The translations under genes and the position numbers were made by a program. From Pseudomonas haemolytica (GTDB lineage: Bacteria; Pseudomonadota; Gammaproteobacteria; Pseudomonadales; Pseudomonadaceae): 64,000 nucleotides of DNA. The notes below the pieces were generated by a model. It was not told the origin of the DNA. It saw only the letters and a list, made by a program, of their open reading frames with translations, and searched no databases. This document shows, piece after piece, positions 43,145-53,288 of this stretch (position 1 is the first letter of the stretch; each line of letters opens with the position of its first letter). The stretch is from positions 1-64,000 of the forward strand of contig NZ_VOIW01000001.1 of the NCBI RefSeq assembly GCF_009659625.1, in the 5' to 3' direction.

Positions 43145-44200
43145 ATGAAAGTCGAATCTGCCAATGAAGTACTAACGCCCCCACGCTTGGAGCCGTCCAC
43201 CGTTAACCCGGTAGTCAAGCCTGAGCCGGGCAAAGGTATCGATGATCTTTTTCTGCACTTCAGCCAGGAGGTGGAGTCCAGCAGCCGCACATTGGACAAG
43301 CGCAAAATCGGGGTGCGTGTGCCCCCTGTGCAGGCGTTCGCGCAGCTCTATGAGCAGTTGGGGCATCCGGCCCAGGAAAGTTTTGCGGCGGTTGCGCGGC
43401 GGGTCAGGCTGCAATTGCTGACGCAACCCAGCGTCGAAAAGTTGCTTGAAAGTACCGGCGGTGACCCGGCCCGCACCTTCGTGGTACTCAAGTCGGTGTT
43501 GGAGCAGGCCGATGCCGAAGTGCGCAAGTCCGAAGCCAACCTGGCGCGGGATGCCATCGCCAAGTTGGAGATTCGCTTTAAAGGAGAGATCCAGGCAGGC
43601 CTGAATATCGCCGTGGCCTTGCAGAAGGCGGGTGGCGATCCACAGGAGCGCCAGGCGCTACGCGCGCTCTATTACGCCAGTGTGGTGACGCGGCAATCCT
43701 TGGCGACCATGATGCAGGCCCTGTTGGGTGTGTACGGCGACGACCGCTTTGCCCATGGGCTGGGCGTGATGTCCAGCGCCTTGACGGCCGACATCGCCGC
43801 CCATGCATCGTCCGTCCCTACGGCAATGTTGCGCACCTTGTTGGTAGGGCTGCGCAGCTGTGGCGCATTGAGTGGCGTTTTGTGCAGTTGTCGTGATTTG
43901 ACCCAGAAACTGGCGATTGATCTGCATGCGGTAAGCCTGCTGCAGCGCCTGCTGGGTTATGCCAGCACCGGCATCGCGTCAAATGAAGTCATGCGCCTGG
44001 CCGAGGATATGGGGGACAACACGCCCACTCTTGTGTCTCTCAATATGCTTTACCCGGTGTTTCAATGCCTGCCCCTGGCGCTATGGCCGGATAGTCGGTC
44101 CCGCCAAGAAGCGCTGCATAACTTCCTGCTGGTGATGGACGAGCTTGCCCGTCTCGAAGGCAGGAACCCTCGCTTTCCCGACTCGAGCATCCTGGCGTGA
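43145..44200 (+). CDS. sctW: HrpJ/SctW, type III secretion gatekeeper
   Basis: 351 residues from ATG 43145, 30 bases downstream of a perfect hrp box; longer in-frame readings run into the promoter. HrpJ/YopN/MxiC-type gatekeeper that controls when translocators and effectors are released. Largely helical, with the helical-repeat part in the centre and the TyeA-like C-terminal region near MRLAEDMGDNTPTLVSLNMLYPVFQCLPLALWPD. No clear Shine-Dalgarno. First gene of an eleven-gene operon; its stop overlaps the GTG of sctV. Confidence 0.9.
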   Translation: MKVESANEVLTPPRLEPSTVNPVVKPEPGKGIDDLFLHFSQEVESSSRTLDKRKIGVRVPPVQAFAQLYEQLGHPAQESFAAVARRVRLQLLTQPSVEKLLESTGGDPARTFVVLKSVLEQADAEVRKSEANLARDAIAKLEIRFKGEIQAGLNIAVALQKAGGDPQERQALRALYYASVVTRQSLATMMQALLGVYGDDRFAHGLGVMSSALTADIAAHASSVPTAMLRTLLVGLRSCGALSGVLCSCRDLTQKLAIDLHAVSLLQRLLGYASTGIASNEVMRLAEDMGDNTPTLVSLNMLYPVFQCLPLALWPDSRSRQEALHNFLLVMDELARLEGRNPRFPDSSILA

Positions 44201-46290
44201 CTGTGCTGTCCGCCATCAACGGCGTACTGCTCAAGCTGGCTCAGCGTGCCGAGGTATTGGGCGCCGTGGTGATCATGGCGATTGTGTTCATCTTCATCGT
44301 GCCGCTGCCCACTTGGCTGGTGGACATCCTGATTGCGCTGAATATCTGCATTTCCTGTTTGTTGATCATGTTGGCGCTGTACTTGCCCGGGCCTTTGGCG
44401 TTCTCTTCCTTCCCGTCGATTTTGTTGCTGACCACCATGTTTCGCCTGGCGTTGTCGATCGCCACCACGCGCTTGATCCTGCTGGAACAGGACGCCGGCG
44501 ATATCGTCGAGGCCTTCGGAAACTTCGTGGTAGGAGGCAACCTGGCGGTGGGCATGGTGATCTTCCTGATCCTGACCCTGGTCAACTTCCTGGTCATCAC
44601 CAAGGGCTCTGAGCGGGTGGCCGAAGTGGCAGCACGGTTCAGTCTGGACGCGATGCCGGGCAAGCAGATGTCCATCGACAGCGACTTGCGTGCCGGCTTG
44701 ATCGACGGTGCGCAAGCGCGCGACAAGCGTGAACAGTTGTCTCGCGAGAGCCAGTTGTTCGGTGCAATGGATGGTGCCATGAAGTTCGTCAAGGGCGATG
44801 CCATCGCCGGGTTGATCATTGTGGTGGTTAACCTGCTGGGCGGATTCTCCACGGGGATGTTCCAGCACGGTTTGAGCGCTGGCGACTCGATGGCGCTGTA
44901 TTCGGTACTGACCATTGGCGACGGTTTGATCGCGCAGATTCCTGCGCTGCTGATCTCGCTGACTGCTGGCATGATCATTACCCGGGTAGCGCCTGAGGGG
45001 CGCAAGGGCGTCACGAACATGGGCGCCGAAATCGCCCGGCAGATGACCAGTGAGCCCAAGAGCTGGATGATCGCATCGGTGGCAATGCTGGTGTTTGCGA
45101 TCGTGCCTGGCATGCCGACCTTGGTGTTTATCCTGATATCGATGATGACCGGCGGCCTGGGTTATTACCTCGACCGCCGGCGCCGCAGGCAAGAGCAGCC
45201 GGAAGCTGAAGCTGTCGACGCCACGCGGCCCGAGGAAAACGGTAGCGAGGACCTGCGCGGGTTTGATCCGTCCCGTCCCTATCTGTTGCAGTTTCCCTCG
45301 GCCTTGCGAGGGACGCCTGAGGTGACGGATCTTATTCACGGAATCCGTCAGGTACGCAATTCCCTGGTCGCGAACATTGGTCTGACATTGCCACCGTTCG
45401 AGGTCGAGATCGATGATTCACTGGCTGACGATGAAATGCGCTTCTGTGTGCATGAAGTGCCGATGGTCAGGGCGTCGGTGGTCCAGCGCGTGGCCGTGGA
45501 GCGCGCCGCACTGACGGTTGAGCCCGAGCATGGCACCCCGGGATTGGCCGAGCGCAATGAACAGGACTGGCTCTGGCTGCCACCTGATGACCCACTGCTC
45601 AATGACTCGCAGTTGGAGCGCTTCAGTGCGACGAGCCTGATCGTCGAGCGCATGAAGCAGGCGATGATGCTCAGCGGGCCTCAGTTCCTGGGGATCCAGG
45701 AGAGCAAGGCGATTCTCAGCTGGCTTGAGCACAACCAGCCCGAGCTGGTGCAGGAGCTGCAGCGCATCATGCCGATCTCGCGCTTTTCGGCGGTGTTGCA
45801 GCGCCTGGCCGGCGAGGGCGTGCCACTGCGCGCCGTGCGGTTGATTGTCGAGTCGCTGATCGAGTACGGCCAGCACGAACGTGAGCCGGAAGCGCTGGCC
45901 GACTACGCGCGCATTGCCCTCAAGTCGCAGATCCTCCACCAGTACAGTGAGGCCGATGGCCTGCATGCCTGGCTGTTATCACCGCAGACCGAAAACACCC
46001 TGCGCGAGGCGCTGCGCCAGACCCAGACGGGGGTGTTCTTCGCACTCGACAACGACAATAGTGCGGCGCTGATCAACCTGCTCAACCAAGCCTTCACTGT
46101 CCGGGCCAAAAGTAAAAGCGTGATGTTGGTGGCGCAAGACTTGCGCAGCCCCTTGCGAACCTTGTTGATCGAGGAATTCAACCATGTGCCGGTGCTGTCG
46201 TTCGCCGAGCTGGGGAGCAACTCCAAGGTCAAGGTGCTGGGGCGTTTTGATCTTGGCCAGGATGAGTTGATGCACGGGACGTTGGCATGA
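44197..46290 (+). CDS. sctV: HrcV/SctV, export gate protein
   Basis: 697-residue FlhA/SctV-family export gate. Seven to eight membrane helices in the first 330 residues with the FHIPEP-like motif FSSFPSILLLTTMFRLALSIATTRLILL, then a cytosolic nonameric-ring domain from about residue 345 (PYLLQFPSALRGTPEV). GTG start overlaps the stop of sctW. Among the best conserved apparatus proteins; named rscV in P. fluorescens. Confidence 0.96.
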   Translation: MTVLSAINGVLLKLAQRAEVLGAVVIMAIVFIFIVPLPTWLVDILIALNICISCLLIMLALYLPGPLAFSSFPSILLLTTMFRLALSIATTRLILLEQDAGDIVEAFGNFVVGGNLAVGMVIFLILTLVNFLVITKGSERVAEVAARFSLDAMPGKQMSIDSDLRAGLIDGAQARDKREQLSRESQLFGAMDGAMKFVKGDAIAGLIIVVVNLLGGFSTGMFQHGLSAGDSMALYSVLTIGDGLIAQIPALLISLTAGMIITRVAPEGRKGVTNMGAEIARQMTSEPKSWMIASVAMLVFAIVPGMPTLVFILISMMTGGLGYYLDRRRRRQEQPEAEAVDATRPEENGSEDLRGFDPSRPYLLQFPSALRGTPEVTDLIHGIRQVRNSLVANIGLTLPPFEVEIDDSLADDEMRFCVHEVPMVRASVVQRVAVERAALTVEPEHGTPGLAERNEQDWLWLPPDDPLLNDSQLERFSATSLIVERMKQAMMLSGPQFLGIQESKAILSWLEHNQPELVQELQRIMPISRFSAVLQRLAGEGVPLRAVRLIVESLIEYGQHEREPEALADYARIALKSQILHQYSEADGLHAWLLSPQTENTLREALRQTQTGVFFALDNDNSAALINLLNQAFTVRAKSKSVMLVAQDLRSPLRTLLIEEFNHVPVLSFAELGSNSKVKVLGRFDLGQDELMHGTLA

Positions 46291-46327
46291 ACACATCGCT
46301 ACTTGCAGAGTATGGGGGGAGGCGCTG

Positions 46328-47233
46328 ATGTACGAACTCCGGGTATTGGATGGTTTGCATCAAGGCGCCGCGCTGCCTTTGTTTGGTGAGCAATGGAGCC
46401 TGGGCGCCAACGCGGATGCTGATCTTTTGCTGGATGATCCTGGTATTGCCGAGCATCACGCGCGCCTGCTGTTGGCTGAAGGGCGGTGGTCGGTGCAGGC
46501 TGAGGCAGGGTTGTTGAAAAACAGCGATGGGCAAATGTTGGCGCAGATCGGCGATCTGGCGCTCAACACCGCGTTTGTGATTGGCACCGTTCGCTTGTGT
46601 GTCAGCCCTGCCGATCAACCTTGGTTACAAGTAGCGGTACCCAAGGCCGAACGCCCGACAACGGAGCCCGTGCATCAGGCGCCGCTGCCTCTGACGCTGT
46701 CGTCCATTTCATCGTCGCAGCAAAAACGCTTGCTCAGCCTGCTCCTGCTATGCGCCGTAATCATCGCGGCGGTCGGCATTGTCTTCACGGGTGAACGCCA
46801 GGCCCAGGCATCGCTGATGCCGGCAGTTATTCAGAAGCCCGGGCTGGACTCGCCCTCTGAGGTGCGCCAGCAGCTAATGAGAATGCTCGGTGAGCGCGAG
46901 CTCGTCCAGCGGGTCAGCTTGCAAATCGTCAATGGTCAGATTGCCCTCAATGGTGTTGTTTCCCAGGAGGAAGTGGAACTGATCGCACGCATGCTCGATC
47001 GTTTTGCCGAGCAGTTCGATACCGTCGTGCCGGTGATCAGTCGCGTCCGGGTACGTGATGGCACGTTGCCATTCAAAATATTGCAGATTGTCGGTGGCCC
47101 GAACGGCCATGTGGTACTTGAGGAAGGAACCCGGCTGTTTGTGGGCGATGAAGTGGATGGCTTGCGCCTGGTATTGATCGATAACAGCAAGGTGGTTTTC
47201 GACGGCGAGCAACGTTATGAGGTGGGCTGGTGA
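46328..47233 (+). CDS. sctD: HrpQ/SctD, inner-membrane ring protein
   Basis: 301 residues. N-terminal FHA-like domain (MYELRVLDGLHQGAALPLFGEQWSLGANADADLLLDDPGIAEHHARLLL), a single membrane segment near residues 138-156 (LLSLLLLCAVIIAAVGIVF), and periplasmic BON-like ring domains. Forms the outer ring of the basal body in the inner membrane. Strong GGGGGAGG ribosome site. Confidence 0.88.
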   Translation: MYELRVLDGLHQGAALPLFGEQWSLGANADADLLLDDPGIAEHHARLLLAEGRWSVQAEAGLLKNSDGQMLAQIGDLALNTAFVIGTVRLCVSPADQPWLQVAVPKAERPTTEPVHQAPLPLTLSSISSSQQKRLLSLLLLCAVIIAAVGIVFTGERQAQASLMPAVIQKPGLDSPSEVRQQLMRMLGERELVQRVSLQIVNGQIALNGVVSQEEVELIARMLDRFAEQFDTVVPVISRVRVRDGTLPFKILQIVGGPNGHVVLEEGTRLFVGDEVDGLRLVLIDNSKVVFDGEQRYEVGW

Positions 47234-48588
47234 AGGGTTCGTTGCAAGCGCGTCTGGAGGCTTGGCAACTGCACCAGTCGCAGGCGTTGAGCAGCTTCGC
47301 ACCCGTCACGATGCGTGGTCGCATTCAGCGTGTGAACGGCATGCTGTTGCAATGTCGATTGCCACAGGCCCGTATCGGCGACCTGTGCCAGGTCGAAAAA
47401 ACACCCGGCGACTACATGCTGGCCGAGATCATCGGGTTCGATCAGCGCGATGCGGTGCTCAGTGCCCTGGGCAACCTGGAGGGCGTGCGCGTAGGTGCCA
47501 GCGTCGAGCGGCTGGGGGTGCCGCATCAGGTACGGGTCGGTGACGAGCTATTAGGGCAGGTGCTGGATGGTTTCGGTCGCCCAATTGCGGGTGAGGGTGT
47601 CGGTGCGTTCGTTGAGGTGGACACGCCGGAAGCAACCCCGGTGTTGTGCGAGGCGCCCCTTCCTACGGAACGGCCGCGGATCAACCGCGCCCTGGCGACG
47701 GGGGTGCGCTCGATTGATGGCCTGATGACGCTGGGAGAGGGCCAGCGTGTCGGGCTGTTTGCCGGTGCCGGTTGTGGCAAGACGACCTTGTTGGCCGAGA
47801 TCGCCCGTAACGTGGAATGCGATGTGATCGTGTTCGGTCTGATTGGTGAGCGGGGCCGCGAGTTACGTGAGTTTCTCGATCACGAACTGGATGAGCAACT
47901 GCGTGCCAAGGCCGTGTTGGTATGCGCCACTTCCGATCGCTCGAGCATGGAGCGCGCACGCGCCGCGTTCACGGCAACCGCCCTGGCCGAGGGCTTTCGG
48001 CGTAAAGGCCAGCGGGTGTTGTTGCTGATCGACTCGCTGACCCGGTTCGCCCGGGCCCAGCGCGAAATCGGCCTGGCTGCCGGTGAGCCCTTGGGGCGCG
48101 GTGGCTTGCCGCCGTCGGTCTACAGCTTGTTGCCCCGGTTGGTGGAGCGCGCCGGGTTGACCCGCGATGGCGTGATCACGGCCATCTACACGGTACTGAT
48201 CGAGCAGGACTCCATGAACGATCCGGTGGCGGATGAAGTGCGCTCTCTGCTCGATGGCCACATCGTCCTGTCACGCAAGCTGGCCGAGCGTGGGCACTAC
48301 CCGGCGGTCGATGTCCTGGCCAGCCTTTCGCGAATTTTAAGCAATGTCGCAGAGCCCGTGCATATTCGTGCCGGTACGGCGTTGCGGCGCCTGCTGTCGG
48401 CTTACCAGCAGATCGAGCTGATGCTCAAGTTGGGCGAGTATCAGCCCGGCAATGATGCGCTCACCGATCTTGCCGTCGACAGCCGGCAGGCGGTGGATGG
48501 CTTTCTGCGACAGGACTTGCGGGAACCTTCGCCGCTTGCCGTCACCATGGATCAACTGTCTGAGCTGACCGCCCATGTCCCATTCTGA
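47230..48588 (+). CDS. sctN: HrcN/SctN, secretion ATPase
   Basis: 452-residue F1-beta-like ATPase that unfolds and detaches chaperones from substrates. Walker A GAGCGKTTLL starts near residue 179, with ALVCATSDRSSMERARAAFTATALAEGFR, VLLLIDSLTRFARAQREIGLAAGEP for Walker B, and GLPPSVYSLLPRLVERAG. GTG start overlaps the sctD stop. Member of the apparatus core. Confidence 0.96.
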   Translation: MKGSLQARLEAWQLHQSQALSSFAPVTMRGRIQRVNGMLLQCRLPQARIGDLCQVEKTPGDYMLAEIIGFDQRDAVLSALGNLEGVRVGASVERLGVPHQVRVGDELLGQVLDGFGRPIAGEGVGAFVEVDTPEATPVLCEAPLPTERPRINRALATGVRSIDGLMTLGEGQRVGLFAGAGCGKTTLLAEIARNVECDVIVFGLIGERGRELREFLDHELDEQLRAKAVLVCATSDRSSMERARAAFTATALAEGFRRKGQRVLLLIDSLTRFARAQREIGLAAGEPLGRGGLPPSVYSLLPRLVERAGLTRDGVITAIYTVLIEQDSMNDPVADEVRSLLDGHIVLSRKLAERGHYPAVDVLASLSRILSNVAEPVHIRAGTALRRLLSAYQQIELMLKLGEYQPGNDALTDLAVDSRQAVDGFLRQDLREPSPLAVTMDQLSELTAHVPF

Positions 48589-49003
48589 AGTGTTAACAGG
48601 TGAAATCGATACCTTGCGACGTTTGCGCCGACATCGTGCTGATCGCGCTGAGCGTGCGCTGCGTGAGGCAAAACGGACTCAGCAAGCGCTGGTTGCGCAC
48701 ATCCTTGAGGTACAGCAAGTGCTGGAGCAAACCCGAGAGGAAGAGGCCCGACAATGTGCGCAGCTATTGAGTGAGCACCAGGGACAAGTGGTGACATTCA
48801 AGGCGCTGAAAACCTGGAGCGCCAAGGAGCAGCAGCTATCGGCGGGTACGCAGCGTGAAGAAAGCCATTTGCTGCGACTGCGAGGGCAGCAGCAAACGCA
48901 GGCGGCCGAGATCGGTCAGGCACAAAAACAGGTCACCTTGTGCTTGCGCCAGGTGGAAAAAATTCAAGAGTTATCTGAGTTACTGCGGCAGGAGTCGATA
49001 TGA
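48575..49003 (+). CDS. sctO: HrpO/SctO, central stalk protein
   Basis: 142 residues, almost entirely a long alpha-helical coiled coil (TLRRLRRHRADRAERALREAKRTQQAL... to QKQVTLCLRQVEKIQELSELL). YscO/FliJ-like stalk proteins sit in the ATPase ring. Identified by length, coiled coil and position between sctN and sctP. It overlaps sctN by 14 bases and sctP by four. Confidence 0.85.
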   Translation: MSHSEVLTGEIDTLRRLRRHRADRAERALREAKRTQQALVAHILEVQQVLEQTREEEARQCAQLLSEHQGQVVTFKALKTWSAKEQQLSAGTQREESHLLRLRGQQQTQAAEIGQAQKQVTLCLRQVEKIQELSELLRQESI

Positions 49004-49461
49004 AACAGGTTTCAGTGGCTCCCCCTGAACGGCAGCGCCCGCGCGAACCTCGCGATGATCGTGCACCCGAATTCAGCGCCTTTGTGCCTTGGGAGCAACG
49101 GCGAATGTTTGCCCAGTTGTTTGATGATGACGGCCAGGGCGGAGGCGGATATGGAGCTTCCCTGAACGGAATCAAAGCCTCTGGCGATGTCGCCATGATC
49201 GAGGCGTTGACCGAGCAGTTGGCGCCGCGAATGCTCGTCGGTTCACAGTGGCCTTTGATGGCGGTCTTTCACCTCGGCCGCCTGGGGCGGATCAATGCCA
49301 GTATTCGCCGAGAGGAGGGCAGCTGGAATGTTGAGCTGGACGCGGAGCAAGACACTGCGGCGCGCTGGCTCAGTGGTGTACGCCAACAATGTGAGCAACG
49401 GCTGGCGGCGAGCCTGCATCAGCCTGTCAGCTTGTACTTGGCCAAATCGGCGCAAGCATGA
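49000..49461 (+). CDS. sctP: HrpP/SctP, substrate-specificity switch protein
   Basis: 153 residues: a proline/charged N-terminal part (APPERQRPREPRDDRAPEF) and a C-terminal T3S4-like region (WPLMAVFHLGRLGRINASIRREEGSWNVELDAEQDTAARWL). In P. syringae HrpP is a secreted switch protein. Here it is rather short. Assigned mainly by position between sctO and sctQ. Confidence 0.75.
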   Translation: MKQVSVAPPERQRPREPRDDRAPEFSAFVPWEQRRMFAQLFDDDGQGGGGYGASLNGIKASGDVAMIEALTEQLAPRMLVGSQWPLMAVFHLGRLGRINASIRREEGSWNVELDAEQDTAARWLSGVRQQCEQRLAASLHQPVSLYLAKSAQA

Positions 49462-50471
49462 TGTTACCCCCTCTGGTATTTCCCACGTTCAAGGCCGATA
49501 TCGCGGCTGCCCGGCTGCGGTTAGGGCACGGGGTGTGTATGCCGTTCCAGGTCGCAGGCTCAAGTGGCGAGTTGAAAATGGAACCCGGGCCTGCTCCGGT
49601 GGGTGTCCAGCCGCTCTGTTTCGAAACCGCCTGCGGGGTGTTGGCCTTCAGTGAGCCGGGACCGCAGTTCAGCTTGATGGGTGAATGCCCAATGACGTTG
49701 GCACAGGCCGGCAACGATCCGAACGGCTGGTTCTGGGCCTTGTTCAACCATCATATGAGCCCCCAGGTGCAGGCACTGTTCGGCCATCTGCGCCTTGTGC
49801 CAGGCACCCGGCCATTGAACTTTGGCTGTCGATTCTGCGTGACGCTCGGTGCGTCCCGTGCCACGGGTTATCTGTGGTTGTCTGCCGAAAGCTTTCTGGC
49901 GTTGTGCAAGGCGGGGCCGTGGCGCTCCGTGGCAGGGTCAGTGCCGGCGCAGTTCCAACTGGCGGTGGAGGTGACGCTTGGGCGCCTGCGGTTGCCCATG
50001 AACCAATTACGCAGCTTGCGGGCCGGTGACGTGCTGGTGGTTGAACAGGCCTTTTTCAGTGCGTCGGGAACCGGTCATGTGCAGGTTGGCAAACAGCGCC
50101 TGGTGGGCTGGATCGACGCTGAATCCGGGCCGACACGCCTGACCCTTACTTCTATCGAGGACACGCTTGTGGACGAAGATTTTGCAACACAGACCTACTC
50201 AGGGTATGAGGATGAGACGGCGGTGACGGACGTATTCGGGCATGAGCCATTCGATGAATTGAGCATGGCGCTCAATGTGCGGTGCGGCACGCTGAACCTG
50301 ACCCTCGGTGAATTGCGCAACCTTGCACCCGGTGCCGTGTTGGGGGTGGCTGGGTACGCCCCAGGTACGGCCGGTCTTTACTACGGTGACCGCCCCCTTG
50401 GCCTGGGTCAACTGGTTGAAGTGGACGGGCGGCTGGGGCTGCAGATGACCCGCGTGATCTTTTCTCGATGA
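49458..50471 (+). CDS. sctQ: HrcQ/SctQ, cytoplasmic ring protein (single chain)
   Basis: 337 residues with two SpoA-type domains: about 170-235 ([30 protein letters not shown]) and about 265-335 ([32 protein letters not shown]). In P. syringae these halves are separate genes, hrcQA and hrcQB; here they are fused, as in other Hrp systems. An in-frame GTG at 50223 after a GAGG could give a C-terminal product of about 82 residues. ATG overlaps sctP. Confidence 0.9.
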   Translation: MMLPPLVFPTFKADIAAARLRLGHGVCMPFQVAGSSGELKMEPGPAPVGVQPLCFETACGVLAFSEPGPQFSLMGECPMTLAQAGNDPNGWFWALFNHHMSPQVQALFGHLRLVPGTRPLNFGCRFCVTLGASRATGYLWLSAESFLALCKAGPWRSVAGSVPAQFQLAVEVTLGRLRLPMNQLRSLRAGDVLVVEQAFFSASGTGHVQVGKQRLVGWIDAESGPTRLTLTSIEDTLVDEDFATQTYSGYEDETAVTDVFGHEPFDELSMALNVRCGTLNLTLGELRNLAPGAVLGVAGYAPGTAGLYYGDRPLGLGQLVEVDGRLGLQMTRVIFSR

Positions 50472-51124
50472 ATAGTTTCCAGGGGATAGATCCCGTCGTC
50501 CTGGCAGTGTTTCTTGGGGCATTGTCGTTGATGCCCATGCTGTTGGTCGTCTGCACAGCGTTCCTGAAAATCGTGATTGTGCTGATGATCACCCGCAATG
50601 CCATCGGGGTGCAGCAAGTACCTCCGGGTATGGCCATCAACGGCATTGCCCTGGCGGCGACCCTGTTCATCATGGCGCCTGTCGGTTATGAGATGGCCGA
50701 AATCGTCAAGGTGTCGCCCCTTGACCTGACCAGCGTGGGCGCACTTCAACAGACGGGGGTGGAGGCGATCAAACCGTTGCGCACCTTCATGTTGCGCAAC
50801 AGTGACCCGGATATTCTTACTCACCTGTTGGAGAACACTGCGCGCATGTGGCCGGCGCAGATGGCACAGGAAGTCCAGCGTGAGGACCTGATCCTGCTGG
50901 TGCCGGCCTTTGTACTGTCGCAGTTGCAGGCGGGGTTCGAAATTGGTTTCCTGATCTATATCCCGTTTATCGTGATTGACCTGATCGTCTCCAATCTCCT
51001 GCTGGCGCTGGGTATGCAAATGGTCTCGCCGATGACCATTTCCCTGCCACTCAAATTGCTCCTGTTCGTGATGGTCTCCGGATGGTCGCGATTGCTCGAC
51101 AGCCTGTTCCTTTCCTATCTCTGA
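50468..51124 (+). CDS. sctR: HrcR/SctR, export apparatus protein
   Basis: 218-residue FliP/YscR-family membrane protein: [47 protein letters not shown] at the start, then [14 protein letters not shown] and the late [57 protein letters not shown]. Complete length. Forms the export gate with SctS and SctT. Confidence 0.96.
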   Translation: MNSFQGIDPVVLAVFLGALSLMPMLLVVCTAFLKIVIVLMITRNAIGVQQVPPGMAINGIALAATLFIMAPVGYEMAEIVKVSPLDLTSVGALQQTGVEAIKPLRTFMLRNSDPDILTHLLENTARMWPAQMAQEVQREDLILLVPAFVLSQLQAGFEIGFLIYIPFIVIDLIVSNLLLALGMQMVSPMTISLPLKLLLFVMVSGWSRLLDSLFLSYL

Positions 51125-51131
51125 GTGGCCT

Positions 51132-51395
51132 ATGGAACCGATCGTACTGTTCAAGCAGGGCATGCTGCTGGTGGTTCTGTTGACGGCGCCGCCGCTGATT
51201 GTGGCGGTGGTAGTGGGGGTCATGACATCTCTGGTACAGGCGCTGATGCAGGTACAGGACCAGACGTTGCCTTTCGGGATCAAGCTGGTGGCGGTGGGTA
51301 TCACCTTGATCATGACCGGTCGCTGGATCGGTGTGGAGTTGATCCAGCTGATGAACGTGACGTTCGACATGATTAGCCGTTCGGCCCTGCACTGA
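51132..51395 (+). CDS. sctS: HrcS/SctS, export apparatus protein
   Basis: 87-residue two-helix FliQ/YscS protein: MEPIVLFKQGMLLVVLLTAPPLIVAVVVGVMTSLVQALMQVQDQTLPFGIKLVAVGITLIMTGRWIG. Starts seven bases after sctR. Intact. Confidence 0.96.
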   Translation: MEPIVLFKQGMLLVVLLTAPPLIVAVVVGVMTSLVQALMQVQDQTLPFGIKLVAVGITLIMTGRWIGVELIQLMNVTFDMISRSALH

Positions 51396-51405
51396 GGTCT
51401 CGCCT

Positions 51406-52194
51406 GTGCTGCTATATCTTGAGTATTTACCCAGCTTGCTGGTGGCCATGGCGCGTATCTACCCCTGTGCCTTTCTCGTGGCGGCATTCTGTTTTCAACA
51501 TATACGCGGCATGCCACGGCACACCATCGTGATGGTCATGGCGCTGGTGCCGATGCCGGCCGTTCATGCGACGCTGGCGGGCCAGGAACACTCTGCGCTG
51601 ATGCTCGGTGGGCTGGTCCTGAAAGAGGTGGCCCTGGGGCTATTGCTGGGTGTGTTGTTGTCTATGCCGTTCTGGCTGTTCGAGTCGGTCGGGGCGCTGC
51701 TGGATAACCAGCGTGGCGCTTTGGCCGGCGGTCAGCTCAACCCATCGCTGGGGCCGGATGCGACGCCATCCGGGCACCTGTTCAAGCAACTGGCGATTTT
51801 TCTGTTGATGGTCAGCATGGGCCTCGGCGCGTTGACCCAGGTGATCTGGGACAGCTATCTGCTGTGGCCACCGACGGTGTGGTTTCCGCTGCCCGCCGCC
51901 GATGGGTTCGGTGCATTTGTCGATCTGCTCGGCGAAACGTTCACGCACATGGTGCTCTACGCCGCTCCCTTTATCGCGGTGCTGCTGTTGCTGGAGTTCG
52001 GCATTGCACTGTTAGGGGTCTACAGCCAGCAACTGCAAGTGAGTACGTTGGCGCCGCCCCTCAAGTGCCTGGCGGGTATTGGTGTCCTGCTGCTGTACTT
52101 TGAGTTGCTGCAGGACCTGATCGTCGGGCGCATGGGCTTGCTCACAGACCTCAAACACACCCTGGGGCTGTTTTTCAAGGTCCCGATCCTATGA
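51406..52194 (+). CDS. sctT: HrcT/SctT, export apparatus protein
   Basis: 262-residue FliR/YscT-family membrane protein starting with GTG. Conserved features are ALVPMPAVHA, LKEVALGLLLGVLLSMPFWLFESVGALLDNQRGA and the C-terminal membrane segments (VLLLLEFGIALLGVYSQQLQV). Complete, about six helices. The stop overlaps the start of sctU. Confidence 0.94.
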   Translation: MLLYLEYLPSLLVAMARIYPCAFLVAAFCFQHIRGMPRHTIVMVMALVPMPAVHATLAGQEHSALMLGGLVLKEVALGLLLGVLLSMPFWLFESVGALLDNQRGALAGGQLNPSLGPDATPSGHLFKQLAIFLLMVSMGLGALTQVIWDSYLLWPPTVWFPLPAADGFGAFVDLLGETFTHMVLYAAPFIAVLLLLEFGIALLGVYSQQLQVSTLAPPLKCLAGIGVLLLYFELLQDLIVGRMGLLTDLKHTLGLFFKVPIL

Positions 52195-53288
52195 GTGATT
52201 CAGGGGAAAAAAAGCACCCCGCATCAGCCAAGAAACTGCGTGATCAACGTAAGAAAGGACAGGTCGCCCAAAGCCAGGATGTGGGTAAGTTAATGGTGCT
52301 GACCGCCATCAGTGAAATCGCCTTGTTCACCGCCGAGACCAGCCTGCAGCGTTTCCAACAGTTGATGCTGCTGCCGACTTCACGCCTGGCCTTGCCTTTC
52401 CCGCAGGCAATGGAAGAGGTGATGGTCGAAGGCGTGATGATGTTTTTCGCGTTCGCCTTGTTGATGGCCGCGGTGGCGATAATCACGAAGCTGGTCAGCA
52501 GCTGGATGCAGTTCGGGATTCTGTTCGCCCCGGACTCCCTGAAGCTCGATTTCAACCGCCTTAACCCTCTCAATCAACTCAAGCAAATGTTCTCTGTACA
52601 GTCGTTGATGAACCTGTTGATGAGTGTGGTCAAGGCGGCGCTCCTGGGCCTGATCCTGTACGTGGTGATCTGGCCTTCCTTGGGAGCATTGATCAACCTG
52701 GCCACCAGCGACCTGCAAAGCTACATCCTGGCCTTGATCGCGCTGTTCCGCTATTTGCTGCATGCCTGCCTGGGGTTATTGCTGGTGCTCGCCCTTATCG
52801 ATCTGACAATGCAGAAGTACTTCTTTGCCAAGCGCATGCGCATGACTCAGGTCGAGGTCGTCAAAGAGTACAAGGACATGGAGGGCGACCCCCATGTGAA
52901 GGGGCAACGCCGCGCGTTGGCGCAGCAATTGGCCCAGGAAGAGCCCAAGGTCAAGCTGCCCAAGCTGGAGGAGTCCGATATGCTGGTGGTCAACCCGACG
53001 CACTTTGCCGTGGCCTTGTATTACCGCCCGGGCGAAACACCGCTGCCTCTGTTGGTGGACAAAGGGACCGATGATGACGCCCGTGCGTTAATCGCCCGGG
53101 CCAAGTCGGCCGATGTGCCGGTCATTCAGTGTGTGTGGTTGGCCCGTACGCTTTATACGAAGAAGTTGGGGGCGACTATTCCTCGTGAAACCCTGCAAGC
53201 CGTGGCATTGATCTACCGCACCTTGCGCGAGCTTGATGATGAAGCCAAGCGTGAGACCCTGGAGTTGCCGGAGCTTGATCTGCGTTGA
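52191..53288 (+). CDS. sctU: HrcU/SctU, autocleaving export switch protein
   Basis: 365 residues, last gene of the operon. N-terminal basic stretch (SGEKKHPASAKKLRDQRKKGQVAQSQDV), four membrane helices, then a cytosolic domain with the autocleavage motif NPTH at residues 268-271 in MLVVNPTHFAVALYYRPGE. Cleavage between N and P changes substrate specificity from early to late. The stop is immediately followed by the left end of a MITE. Confidence 0.96.
   Translation: MSDSGEKKHPASAKKLRDQRKKGQVAQSQDVGKLMVLTAISEIALFTAETSLQRFQQLMLLPTSRLALPFPQAMEEVMVEGVMMFFAFALLMAAVAIITKLVSSWMQFGILFAPDSLKLDFNRLNPLNQLKQMFSVQSLMNLLMSVVKAALLGLILYVVIWPSLGALINLATSDLQSYILALIALFRYLLHACLGLLLVLALIDLTMQKYFFAKRMRMTQVEVVKEYKDMEGDPHVKGQRRALAQQLAQEEPKVKLPKLEESDMLVVNPTHFAVALYYRPGETPLPLLVDKGTDDDARALIARAKSADVPVIQCVWLARTLYTKKLGATIPRETLQAVALIYRTLRELDDEAKRETLELPELDLR

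Noticed and set aside
44062..45339. A 425-codon minus-strand frame
   Set aside because: Antisense to sctV; His/Gln/Arg-rich shadow composition.
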